Source of the DNA: Persicaria tinctoria
Lineage: Eukaryota > Streptophyta > Magnoliopsida > Caryophyllales > Polygonaceae
DNA: 64,000 bases
Assembly (NCBI GenBank): GCA_037127255.1
Contig: JBANSL010000004.1
Location: 13,771,967 to 13,835,966 of the forward strand
Direction of reading: 5' to 3'
The notes under the pieces were generated by a model. The model ran no database searches and was not told the origin of the DNA. It worked only from the letters and a program-made list of their open reading frames with translations. Positions within the stretch are counted from its first letter, which is position 1, and every line of letters begins with the position of its first letter. Position numbers and translations under genes: made by a program. Shown here in pieces: positions 1-10,852 of this stretch.

Positions 1-3000
1 CTGATTTGTGCCTAAGGTAGATGGAAGATGGCTTTTAGAAAACTGGCATTCCAGAAACAGATGTGTTTCATCTTCGATCGCACTATTTCAAAGTGCACAC
101 GTTGTTGGAACAGAGACCCCTTTTGGGATAAACGGGTAGCAGTTGGAACACCCTTCTGTCAGAGTTTCCAAAGGAAATTCTTAATATTTGGTGATGTGTC
201 AATTTTCCAAGTCCAAGAGTTGTTGTCTTCATTTTGGCTATTATCTTTTGTGATCAGTTTATAGGCGCTGTCTGTCGTAAACCAACCCTCTCTATCCGGC
301 CACCAATAAAGTCTGTCCTCAAATGTATTCATAGGAAGGGGGATGTCCAAAATTTCTTTTGCTATACATTGGGGGACTATATTTAACAATTTTTCCTCCC
401 ACCATTTTCCTCCTAATATATAGTCACTTACTGTTTCATTCTCATTTCGAAAGTTAGGACAATCGTCCCTATTGATTATTGCTGAAGTTGTAATCCAATT
501 GTCGATCCAGAATTTGATAGATTTCCCGTTGCCCACCGACCAAATTAGGCCCTCTTTAAATTTTTCAATAAGAGAAGTTAGTTTTGACCATTGCCAAGAC
601 GAACCCCCACGTTTCTTATAATTTAATATATGCGTTGTTTTCAAATATTTGTACTGAATTAATCTTACCCATATATTATCTGGTTCCGCAAGAATTTTCC
701 AAAGGAGTTTCATTTGGAGAGCCTCATTCATATCTTTAGATTTTCGGATGCCTAGACCACCCTTGCCTTTTGGTCTACATATTCCATCCCAGCTTATCAG
801 AGGCCGATATTGGAGATCTTTGTTCCAGAAGAAAGATCTATTTATTTGGTCTAATTCCTTATGGATTGTGCTGGGGAGCATGAAGCTTTGCATCGTGTAT
901 AAAGGTTTTGACGCTAGGTTTGTGCCAATAAGGACAGCACGACCCTGTTGCGAGAGGGCATTAGCACGCCATTTACTCAGTTGCTCTTTTGATTTACACA
1001 CGACTTCCTCAAAAGTATGTCTATTTACTCACCCATTTATAATAGGTCAACCTAGATATTTCTCAATCATTATTTCATTTGATATACCCAGGTATCTTTT
1101 AAGTTCTTCAATTCTGGATCTAGGGATTCCTTTCGTTGCTTGAAAGGCGGATTTATGATAATTAACTTTTTGTCCTGAAATGCTACAATATTCATCTACA
1201 ATTGTTTTTGCTTTTAAACAAGCTGAGGTGTTACCTTTGGTGAAGATAATCATATCATCAGCAAAAGCAAGGAACGGGATTCGTATATCATCCTTTCCAA
1301 AACTGAATCCGATAGGGCTATTTCTCATATTTGCTTCAAGTGAAAGTTTTCTTGCCAAAACCTCAGCCCCCAAGATAAAGAGAAAAGGGGAGAGAGGGTC
1401 GCCTTGTCGAAGGCCTCTGGTTGGTCTAAATAATTCCGTTCGGTCATTGTTAACGAGAACGGAGAATGATACCGTAGATATACATTCCATAATCCATTTC
1501 ATAAATGTCGGATGAAAACCAAATTTCTCCATTACTGCCTTTGTAAAGTTCCAATCTACTCTATCATAAGCTTTTTTCATATCTAGTTTAATTGCCATCC
1601 ACCATTTTTTACCTTTTCTGCTACGAAATGTATGAAAAGCCTCATGAGCTATCAAGACATTGTCCTGAATAGCCCGGTCGGACACAAATGCTCCTTGCAA
1701 AGGGTGGATAAGTTTTCCTATTACCTTTTTCAATCTCTTTGTAAGATGTTTGGAAATAATTTTATAAATTGTTGAGCATAGACTGATTGGTCTGTAATGT
1801 GTAGTCATAGATGGGTTATCGCATTTTGGCAGAAGAGAAATAAATGTATGGTTTATTTGACGAAGAATTCTTCTCGAAAGGAAGAAACCTTTAACCGCTT
1901 TGATAATCGATCCTCCAATAATGTCCCAGTATTTTTTGTAAAACTCTGCTGACATTCCGTCAGGGCCTGGTGATTTATTATTGCCAAGACTGAACACCGC
2001 CCTTTTTATTTCCCCATTGCTTGGATGCTGAGTGAGAAAACTATTATCCTCATTAGTTATTGTCGGGGTGGCAAGATTTAAGTACTCCCTTAAGAGATTT
2101 TCATCTATCCTTTCCTGTTTAAACCTTTTCTCGAAATCTCTACGGATTTCATTTTTGATATTGTCGTCACCCTCAATAAACGTAACATCGCTGGAAGTAA
2201 TTGAACGAATGATTTTTCTATTCCTTCTACCAGAAGCTACCCTATGGAAGTAGGATGTGTTTGAATCTGCCAGTTTTAAATGTTTCATTTTGGCCCTTTG
2301 GTTCCAATACTTTTTTTGAAACAGAAGAAGCTTTTCTTTCTTTTGTAGGAGGTTTCTTTCTTTGGCTCTATAATCCATCCAATTCTGTTGAGTCATTAGT
2401 GTTTGTATCTCTAGCAGGCTACTTTCGACTTCTTGGAGCTGACGGAAGATATTACCGAAAGTTTTCTTATTCCACTCCTTTGCTTTTTGTTTCAGCATTT
2501 TAGTTTTGTATACAACTTGAAACATAGCGGAACCCAAACACGATGCTCGCCAAGCTTGTTTAACAATGTTGCGGAAATCCTTCCTTTGAAGCCAAATATT
2601 CTCGAACTTAAACGGAGGTGGTTTATGAATTACTCCATTATCTAAGTTTATTGTAATGGGACAATGATCTGATGAGGAAAATGCCCCATTTTTTGTTATT
2701 AGTTCTGGAAAAAATTGGAGAATTTGATGTTGAACAAGTACTCTATCAATTTTTTCAATAATGTTGTCATCCCCCTCGGGGGTTTTTCTCCAAGTGAAGT
2801 GGTTCCCCGTCGTGGGTAAATCAACCATAGAACAATGGCTTTTAAAATTAGTTAGTCTTTGGAATCTATGAGTATTGATTTCAGCCCCGCCAATTTTGTC
2901 TGAGCTACAACAAATTTCGTTAAGATCTCCCATCACAATACACGGAAGGGTTGAGCTGGTGACTAGTTCAGCCAGAGTTCTCCAGAATTCGTCTTTTTCC

Positions 3001-3359
3001 ATCCATCTCGGAGGGGCATAAACAACGAAGAGCATTAGGGAAGAATCACTTTGCGAGTTGTTGTATCTAATACCAATTATTCTAGGGAGGTGGATTTCTA
3101 TCGAAATTGTTTCATTGATTAGGTGGTTTGCCTTCCAAAGGATACACAATCCGCCGGATTTGCCTATGGCAGGTGACCAGATTGGATTGTCAAAACCAGC
3201 ATTTTTCCATACAATTTCGTTCGGAATATTTTCAGTTTTCGTTTCCGCTAGAGCGAGTAATTGGATATGGTCATTTTTACACCATGTGTTAATATTTGTC
3301 CAGAATGTTGTTTTTCCTATACCTCTACAGTTCCAATAGCTAACTTTCATAAATAACAT
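1..3359 (-). pseudogene. LINE ORF2 remnant (endonuclease - reverse transcriptase - zf-RVT), 3' end outside window
   Basis: Non-LTR retrotransposon ORF2 that nicked target DNA and reverse-transcribed the element. The first block (3359 to 1047) has 770 codons. It starts with a YWNCRG motif and holds an APE-type endonuclease: LAETKT with E39, MGDLNE with D145 and N147, and SSSDHCP with D231/H232. The reverse transcriptase follows: SPGPDGMSAEFYK near 463, KLDMKKAYDRVDW near 591, LRQGDPLSPF near 650 and FLAFADDMIIF with D701/D702. The second block (1001 to 159) continues in exactly the same frame with the thumb and zf-RVT region (GGLGIRKSKDMNEALQMKLL). Two in-frame TGA codons lie near 1045 and 1027, and another near 157, so the copy cannot make a full protein. 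It continues past position 1. Short plus-strand reading frames here are antisense shadows. Confidence 0.93.
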
Positions 3360-5300
3360 TTTCTGTCGTGGGAGCAGGGCAGGTGGCCTCTCCCACGTAT
3401 GTGCTTTGTATCAAAAAGAATGTATACAATTGTTAGGATTATAATCAAAGGGTCTATAAGCGATCGAGTGACAAGACCGGGATGTAAAGCCAAGGCAAAA
3501 AAGCCAATTTCCGATATAACCACCAAACAAATGGTGTGTCTAGCGACACTTTTTGGGCCCTCGAAAGGGGGTATGTGTGACTAGAATTCCCTGTTTGAGA
3601 CGATGAAGACAACTGAGTAATAGTCTTAGCATTTCCTATTTGGATAATCTGTTTACAAGATACATTTGTCCAACAACGATTGTCAGTATCTCAGGAGATG
3701 TTTTTATAGCAACAGAAGGCAAAAAGAATTTTTCATCATTCAAAATACTGCTAGAATGTTCACTTTTAACCATAAGCACCTGATCACAAAAAAAAAAGTG
3801 TACACTCCAAACAATAATGATGATCAGTCGAAAGCAACAAGATAAAAAACATTTATACACAGTACAAATGAGTAATAGTCCGTATTGTGAATTTGATTTT
3901 ATTGAGATATGTTGTTTAAATATACCAATTAAAGCCCAGGGAAATCGATCAGGCCAAATCAACACTAAGATTTCACATGGAGTCAAGGATAAGATTGAAT
4001 TTGGAATAACACATGGAGAGGAGGAAAGGAAAATAAAAAAACGTGCCTGCAAACTCCTCAAACGTACCCACATTGCCCTTGCTCCATAGAACAACCGAAC
4101 GTGATTTAGAATTAGCTTCAACAGAGCAAGATTTAGAATTAGCTTGGGCTGAATTTTTCAGAATTCCCTTACACAAGAGAACAGTGTACCTTCCAGTTAT
4201 CATGAACGAAGATAACTCGGAAATGCCTAATTTACTTGGAGGCATTCTTAACCCCGTAATCAAAGGTATCTCAGCCGGACGCGAACCGCGCCGCCCCAAG
4301 AAACACAAACACAAATCAATGAGGGAAGCAATAAGTAATTTATTGGGAGAGTTAAACAGCCTATTAGAGCTAACAAGAGTAATAGACAAATTAACCAAGC
4401 TAAAGACCCACAAACTGGGCATTTTATATAGCAAATCAAGATGCACCAGCAGTAATTGCACGAGTTCACCGAATTTTACAAACAAAATGTAGGGGAAACT
4501 GCTTACATACCCAACATTAAGTTGACAGAACACAAATCTCGGCCGCAATTGGGGACCAAACAACCTCTCAAGATTGTGAACACATCAGCCAAGAAGCGCC
4601 GTGAGAATCTCCCTGCCGAAGGTCCAATTGCGTTTCTTTCTATCTTTTCCTCTCCGTTTATCCATCACTGCATCATAGGAGGACTGAAGCTCCTCAGGCG
4701 GAAGGCCATCGGAGCATGGTTTGGAGCCCTTTCGGGATTTGGTACTTGGGGGAACTGACGAATCAGCCCCCAAGGTTGTTATCAGGCCCTTTCGGGGGGG
4801 TAGGCTGTGTAGAGAAGAAAACATCTTCCTCACATATTTTCTTTTCTAAATTATTCATGAGCAGTATAGTATGCAAGGATGAAAGATTGTAATTAGGAAT
4901 CCCACAAATGCAAACACACCAATAGAAATTCCAAGAGAACCGGCGCAGAGGATGCGGCAAGGCAGAGGAGCCCCATCCCGGCCAAGCAGAGAATAAGGAA
5001 AAGCAGACCTGGAAAAGAAGCCCCATGGAACCGGCTTCAAACCAAGAAACACCCTCCCGACAGAGCGTACAGTCGGCAACCGCCCAGATTGACGACGACC
5101 GCCACCTACTCCCCCAGAGACGGACAAGCTTCCGTCGTTTTCTAAAATTTCTTTGCAAAGGGTCGGCATCTCGCCCTCCACTTTTCAACACCAAGAGACG
5201 CCGACCATCCATCCACCAAAACCAAGAGAACCAGCACCGAAGGACATATCGTAACGGGGACAACCAGACAAGGGAGTCAACAGGAACGAGATAACCAGCA
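3360..5300 (-). mobile_element. Probable 5' part of the same LINE (ORF1/leader), heavily decayed
   Basis: This stretch lies directly upstream of the LINE ORF2 on the minus strand and carries no intact gene. The minus-strand frame of 4833-4585 reads as a plausible hydrophilic segment (SRKGSKPCSDGLPPEELQSS), and 5263-4763 is a GC-richer open stretch with basic residues. Neither shows a recognisable zinc knuckle or RNA-binding fold, so assignment to LINE ORF1 or leader rests on position alone. A plus-strand frame at 4043-4492 is also open but resembles no protein I know. The true 5' end of the LINE is not visible. Confidence 0.4.
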
Positions 5301-5569
5301 AGGCTCCCACCGACCGCCAGAACTTGAAAGAAACGATTCTACAACCCGCGAGCGAGAGGCATTAGGGTGCTCGAGAGGGGGTTAGTGAAGAGGGATTGGT
5401 TCCCGGCGGCATGAAACAAGCCGATTTCAACAAATAGAAGTAGATTGAAGGGTGCACTTAGGGCCGCCGGTTAACTGTTTGTGGAGGGAAGAGGTTTATG
5501 ACAGCAAAGCTGCAAAGGGATATAAAAAAAATAGGAAAAATGACTAATTTTTTAAAAACACCTCAAATC

Positions 5570-5987
5570 ATGCACGTCCTTTCTCTGGCGATTAATAAAA
5601 AAAATCGAAGTACTTTTCTTTCGGTTTCTTGCTAAACCCGCGTTTATATAGAGTCTCCCTTTGGGAAGTCAGAAGAAGCCCCTTTGACATCTCTTCATCT
5701 GCAAAGAATTCTCGATGTGAAAACAGAAAGACAGAGAGCTCATCGTTGAATATGTAAAAGAGTGGATCTCCAGGGTCCCAAATGAATTGGCCTTTGCGAA
5801 AAAAGACTTGTTCTTTGAAAGATCTATCTCGTCCAGGGTACTCCATGGTTTCACTCTGCAAGAACTCCTAATCATTCTCTTGAAGCTCATCCTCTCCATG
5901 ATAAGGACGTGCATGGTTAAAAGGGGTTAATTAATTTTTTTAAAACACTAATTAGTCAGAAAGCTTGCACGTCGTTAAGGACGTGCA
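5570..5987. repeat. Short inverted ATGCACGTCCTT repeats around the ycf2 fragment
   Basis: ATGCACGTCCTT at 5570-5581 is found as its exact reverse complement at 5903-5914 and again at 5977-5988, so the ycf2 fragment sits between inverted 12-mers. The last copy also forms a local hairpin: TGCACGTC at 5966-5973 pairs with GACGTGCA at 5980-5987. No target duplication is apparent directly outside these repeats. Confidence 0.7.
5592..5897 (-). pseudogene. ycf2: Nuclear insertion of plastid ycf2 (C-terminal region)
   Basis: The minus-strand translation carries the conserved C-terminal region of the plastid Ycf2 protein: an upstream DELQEND segment, then [41 protein letters not shown], and a weaker [14 protein letters not shown] where plastid proteins usually have YKRWFIKNTQEKHF. 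In plastids Ycf2 is a very large AAA-type protein linked to protein import. Here only about 100 codons survive. A TAG stop interrupts the frame just after DELQEND (near 5873) and the reading frame ends near 5592. This is a NUPT (plastid DNA moved to the nucleus), not a working gene. The divergence suggests it is old. The ycf2 assignment is from remembered family motifs, not an alignment. Confidence 0.85.
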
Positions 5988-6049
5988 TTTTTTACGTTGG
6001 ATTTGCGGTGTATATAACAACACCCAAAAAATATCAACTATGACATATG

Positions 6050-6500
6050 AACAAAAAATAATACGAACTAAAAAAAGTCTCAAAATAATACAAACTATCC
6101 ACATATATACCAAAAATAATACAAACTTTAAAATCAGCTAAAGATAATACAAACTATGAACTTTTAACTCAAAATAATACAAACTTTTGAAGTTGAACTA
6201 ATTATAGATTTTTTTTAACTCAAAATAATACAAACTTTTAACTCAAAATAATACAAGCTAAAGATAATAGTGCAAAGTATGAATAATTATAGATTTTTTT
6301 TATAATTTTGATAAATAAAATTTTATTTTGGATCTTATCCTAATTTAATTTTAAAAGTTTGTATTATTTAAAGTCAAAATTTCATTGATTGTATTATTTT
6401 TGGTTGATTTTAAAGTTTGTATAATTTTTTGTTTATAAGTGGATAGTTTGTACATATTATTTTGAGAATTTTTTTAGTTCGTATTATTTTTTATTATTTT
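6050..6500. repeat. Fold-back repeat built on AATAATACAAAC
   Basis: The left arm (about 6050-6260) repeats AATAATACAAACT several times. The right arm (about 6350-6500) carries the reverse complement AGTTTGTATTATT several times. Longer blocks pair between the arms, for example CAAACTATCCAC at about 6101 with GTGGATAGTTTG at about 6439. The two arms can fold into a long imperfect hairpin of about 450 bp, typical of a fold-back element or MITE-like repeat. I could not define termini or a target duplication. Confidence 0.65.
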
Positions 6501-7338
6501 GAGCCATTTTTTCTAAAAATATTATCCAATTAAAAAAAGACATAGTATGATAGTAAAAGGTTTATGACGACAAATGTTTAAGACTTTAAATACTATATTG
6601 TATAAAGCAAATGGTGGTGTATTTATGTTTTTTGGGTCTGCTGATCATAATGGTATTATATGGGGTTTGTCATCTATTTTAAATTTAGTGAAATTTGGCT
6701 GTTTAGCTGCTGGTATGGGGCTGCTATTGTTTCCGATTGTTTATGCATTTTTTGTGATTCTTTATTCCATTTAAACCTTTTTATATAAAAAATTAGTAAA
6801 AATTATCAAAAAAAATCAGGTAAAAAAAACTTTTTATCTTTTAATTTTTAACGTTTGTGAAATAACATTAATAATATAAACTATATATATGTCAAAATCT
6901 AAAAATATATTTATAATTATATATGTATAAAATCCATAAAATATATCTCATAAATATATCAATACCTTCAAGATAGAAAAAATTTATTTATTTATCTGCA
7001 AACGTGATAGATCGTCTTTCCTAAAAAATTGTGATAAAGTTATTTAACAAAAATTATATCCATATATAAAATAATTGGGGAAAATATATTAACAAAAATT
7101 GAATTACATGAGTTGATAACCTTTACATGACTCAGTATTATTTCAATTTACTCATAACCTTTTATCTTCTTCATATTAGTAAAGTTATTAATAAAGTTAT
7201 TTAATTAGTATGACCATGCTAAGTATTATTTCAATTTCGTCAATACTTTTTTATCTTTTAAAAACATGTTCATATTGATAAATTTATTGATAAAGTTATT
7301 TAATTTTTATGACCGTGTAATATATTGATAAAATCGTT
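6501..7338. other. AT-rich intergenic DNA, no supported gene
   Basis: Very AT-rich with many ATATA runs. One 66-codon frame at 6574-6774 (plus) has a hydrophobic C-terminal half, but it has no recognisable family and AT-rich surroundings, so I do not call it a gene. Confidence 0.5.
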
Positions 7339-7723
7339 ATCTTCTAAAAATATGTTCATATATAGCGAACATAGACAAAATCTTATAGTATATAAAAGTC
7401 TTTAAATTTAGTCTATATATATATATATTCTAAAATTATATCTATATCTAATCAAATTGGGTCAAATTTTATCTTAGCATATATAGATATATAGATTAAA
7501 TAGAATTATCTTCTGAAAATATGTTCATATATAGCGAAAATATGTTCATATATAGCGAAAATAGATAAAATCTCATATTATATAATAGTCTTTAAAATTA
7601 GCTAATATCTTCTAAATATATATCCATATCTAATCAATTGGGTCAAATTTTATCTTATGTATATATAGATATATTTATTAAATAGACTTTGAATAAAATT
7701 TTATCTTAGGCTTATATAGGTAT
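7339..7723. repeat. Tandem AT-rich repeat, about 170-180 bp unit, split by a solo LTR
   Basis: Two units begin with TTATCTTCTRAAAATATGTT at 7339 and 7506. Each continues through ATATAGCGAA, TAGTCTTTAAA, ATCTAATCAA and GGGTCAAATTTTATCTTA to a TATTAAATAGA end. A third partial unit (AAAATTTTATCTTA) begins at about 7690 and resumes on the far side of the inserted LTR at 10548-10600. An internal direct duplication of ATATGTTCATATATAGCGAA occurs at 7520-7560. Confidence 0.75.
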
Positions 7724-10547
7724 TGTAACGGCCCGGGATTATGATTCCCAGGTTACGTTTCGAGGGATAAAACCCCCCGTTAGGACCTTGCGCCCCGAGT
7801 ACAGGTTGAAGGTTTCAAAACTTACTTTAATGTTTTCAAGGGGGATTTCATACCCAAAATCGAAGGGATCGTTGGAATCCCCGGGGAAGTCCCCTGTACC
7901 TGTCGTAAATCTAAGCGTGGAAATCAGAAATAGTGCGACTAGCGGAAATAAGTGTAATACAAGAGGGTGCCACGGCAGAGCCGGGTCAAAACGGAGTCAA
8001 AAGTATAAATCCAAAATATAATCAGAGTCTAGTGAAGTCTACACTCCAGCGCTCACTCTCCGCCGACAAAATGACCCGCGCAATAAGCAACCAGCACCGA
8101 TAGGATGAACATAAATAATACCTAAAAAAATTGATATGGGGCGGGATCAGATCGATGCCCACTTAACTCTGCATCCCAACCATAGGCACACATATACGCT
8201 AATCCTAATAAAGATGCTTCTAGATGCATGGCGGAATATTAACACACTAACATGCTCCTAAGATCAAATGCATAATAATAATAAGGCCTTAGCACAGAAT
8301 ACCAAGTGGTATATCCCTCTCCTACCTCCACCCCTTCCGATAGGTGGAGACTGGCCAGCTCGTGAATGCATTCATTCATAATTGGGCGGCACGCATGCCT
8401 AACCCGCTCCACAATAAAGCCCGCAGGCATATCATAATAAAAGGAAGTGCATGACTCGATTGACTCAGGGTACCCGATGAGGCTGGGCTACCCTATGACC
8501 CTAGCAAAGACTTCTAGAACTATCACAGATACGGCCGTTCTGTTTACATACGCATAAAGAAAGAGAATGCTCAACGATCGATGCAACCTAGCATGGTACT
8601 ACATGGCATGCTGATCATGAATGCAAGCACCTAGTATATCATGCACCTAAAGCAGGGAATAGCTCTATTCAATCTGAGTAAGCTCCGAAGAGACTTACCT
8701 GGTATCGCAGAACAGCAAAAGGCAATCAACCAGGCAATATGAAATCCAACACGTCACAGATGATCACCTAACAAGTATAAGTACATGAATGAGTCTATTT
8801 CTAAGGTACAAAAAGCATAGAGTTGTCACACACACAACTTCACAAACTTAACGCAATAACCATCACATCATCATTTCCATAATATCAACCTTATCTCGTA
8901 ATCTATCATCTCAACATCTCACAAGCATACTCAATATAATTATCCAATTCACCAACTTAAGATAATTCCAATTCATACTTAACCAAGTTGCATGTCATCA
9001 TCTCAAAACCTTACTTAGCATATAATTGCACATCTTCATCATAATCATATAACATTTAACCACAATAATAAATCACCACAATATCACATATTAAATCTCA
9101 AACAACATCTTATATTTTAACCCCAATAATATTACATACTACTTCTAACCTCTTTTATTTTAACATCTTTATAAAATATTTATAAAAATCCCAACAATAT
9201 TCATTAAATCAAAACATTCCTTTTTAATTGACCAAACCAATCTCACTTTATTAAAATTACCAAAAACCACCCACTTATTTCATAAAAGTCCAACCCGGCC
9301 CCCTTGTTTTAATTAAACCAAACCGGGCCCTTATGTTGTTAAATAAACCCACCCAAACCGGACCTCAAGAATAAAAATAGGCCCAAGCCCTTGTGTGTTT
9401 AAAAGCCCAACAAAGAAATAGGCCCAAAACAATTCTCATACATAAAACCGGTTTAGAGAAATGAAAAGAAAGGGAGGGGGTGGACCCGGGTGATGTGTAA
9501 AAAAAAGAGTGGGGCCCGGGAGCTGAGGTGGCGAGTGGAGCCCACAGTCCACATCCTCTTCCTCTACCTTTGGCCGAAGGAAAGAAAGAGCAGGGGCTTT
9601 TGCCCGGGAAAAAAATGGCGGAGGAGGAAGGAAAAAGAAGGGAGGAGGGGAGGCCTCCGGCGGCGGCGATGGAGCCGAGCTCCGGCCACCCGACACGCAC
9701 AGGAAGGGAAAGGAAAAAGGAGGAGAAAGGGGGCTCACCGAGGGGGCTTCGAAACGCGCCGGAGATGTTCGGAGGCTCGGCGGGCTTCGTCGGAGGTCCT
9801 CGGGGTTCGACTGAGCTCGCCGGCGACGTGGGGAAGCTCCTCGGACCTGGGACGGAAGTATGGGGGTTAAAGGCGAAGCTTTGCGAGCTCTTCGATCGGA
9901 AATGAAAAGGGAAACGGAGCTTACCGTCTTGAACCGGGGAACCAGGGGAGGAAGGAGGTGGTGGCGGCTGCGCGGATGGCTTCGACGGAGCTTCTGGCGG
10001 CTCCAGCCGCTGCTGGCGGCTCCGGGGATGGGCGGCGGTGAGGTGTGGTGGCTGGAAGCGGAAGGGGGAAGAGGAGAGGTGGTGGTGGTGTGGTGCGATG
10101 GAAATGAAGCTCAAGGGGGAGGAGCTTTCCTCTGATTTTTTTTTGACAGTGAAATGCCGAGAGAGAGAGAGAGAGAGAGAGGGGGAGGGGGAGGATGAAT
10201 CTGATTTTCAATGGTGAAATTGCACATAAAAGGTCCATTTTTTTGTGAAGAGTGAGGTATTGTTTGTTTGCCAAAATGGGAGAAACCAAGTAGAGAAGGA
10301 GGGGAGGGGAGGATAAGATTTTACCTCAATTAGGAGGTGATGAGTCGGATTAGGATAAGGATTCGGAATATGACGGAATTGAGAGCTCGGGTCGGGAATT
10401 TAAATTTCCGCTGATTGATCGTTCAAAACCCGAAATGAAAGACGGAATTGATTTTTAAGTCGGAAAATTTGGGTCGGAATTTATTTTAAATTCATTTTGA
10501 TTTTCTTTTTCCAAAAATTTATATTTTAAAAAATCCGAGCCTTTACA
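7724..10547 (-). mobile_element. Solo LTR of a Ty3-type retrotransposon (2,824 bp, TSD GGTAT)
   Basis: The sequence begins TGTAACGGCCCGGG and ends GAGCCTTTACA, so it has TG...CA ends. It is flanked by a perfect 5 bp target duplication, GGTAT at 7719-7723 and 10548-10552. Much of it matches a second copy at 57151-60048; the block around GCGCTCACTCTCCGCCGAC is nearly identical. That second copy is joined to internal element DNA in a way that shows the element reads on the minus strand. No internal region lies between the duplications here, so unequal recombination between two LTRs has left a solo LTR. The GC-rich part at 9440-10140 gives long open frames on both strands (one of 249 codons on minus), but these are compositional and the equivalent stretch in the other copy differs. 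A GA microsatellite sits near 10159-10182. Confidence 0.93.
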
Positions 10548-10687
10548 GGTATATTGATTAAATAGAGTTAGGATAAAATTTTATCTTATACATATATTGA
10601 TTATTTAAAAAAATTATGGTTGGTTAATACGACTACAATTAAGGAGAAGCCGACATGTGTCTTAGGTAACTTCTCCTTTATTATATA
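10548..10687 (-). mobile_element. Helitron-like 5' end remnant
   Basis: On the minus strand this stretch begins TATATAATAAAGGAGAAG and carries a short inverted pair GGAGAAG...CTTCTCC within about 40 bases. This closely resembles the 5' terminal region of the Helitron at 14820. It abuts the 3' end (CTAG) of the next Helitron. The leading TC is missing, so this 5' end is truncated or mutated. The rest of its body probably continues leftward, where it is broken by the solo LTR. Confidence 0.45.
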
Positions 10688-10774
10688 CTAGTGTAATACC
10701 CATGCCTTGAAGGCACGGGAGCTTGATCCATTTTTTTATTTGAACATCATTTTATATATCTATATAATACTATA

Positions 10775-10852
<78 letters not shown>

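Noticed and set aside
28..1143. Plus-strand frames over the first kilobase
   Set aside because: Antisense shadows of the LINE ORF2, which has clear domains on the minus strand.
4043..4492. 149-codon plus-strand frame with a basic segment
   Set aside because: It lies opposite the probable LINE leader, has no recognised domain, and competing frames on the other strand are equally long.
6574..6774. 66-codon frame with a hydrophobic C-terminal half
   Set aside because: No family, no conserved neighbour, very AT-rich setting; most likely chance.
9365..10114. 249-codon minus-strand frame rich in Pro/Ser
   Set aside because: It lies within a solo LTR in GC-rich low-complexity DNA. Other frames are also open, and the matching stretch of the sister LTR does not keep it.
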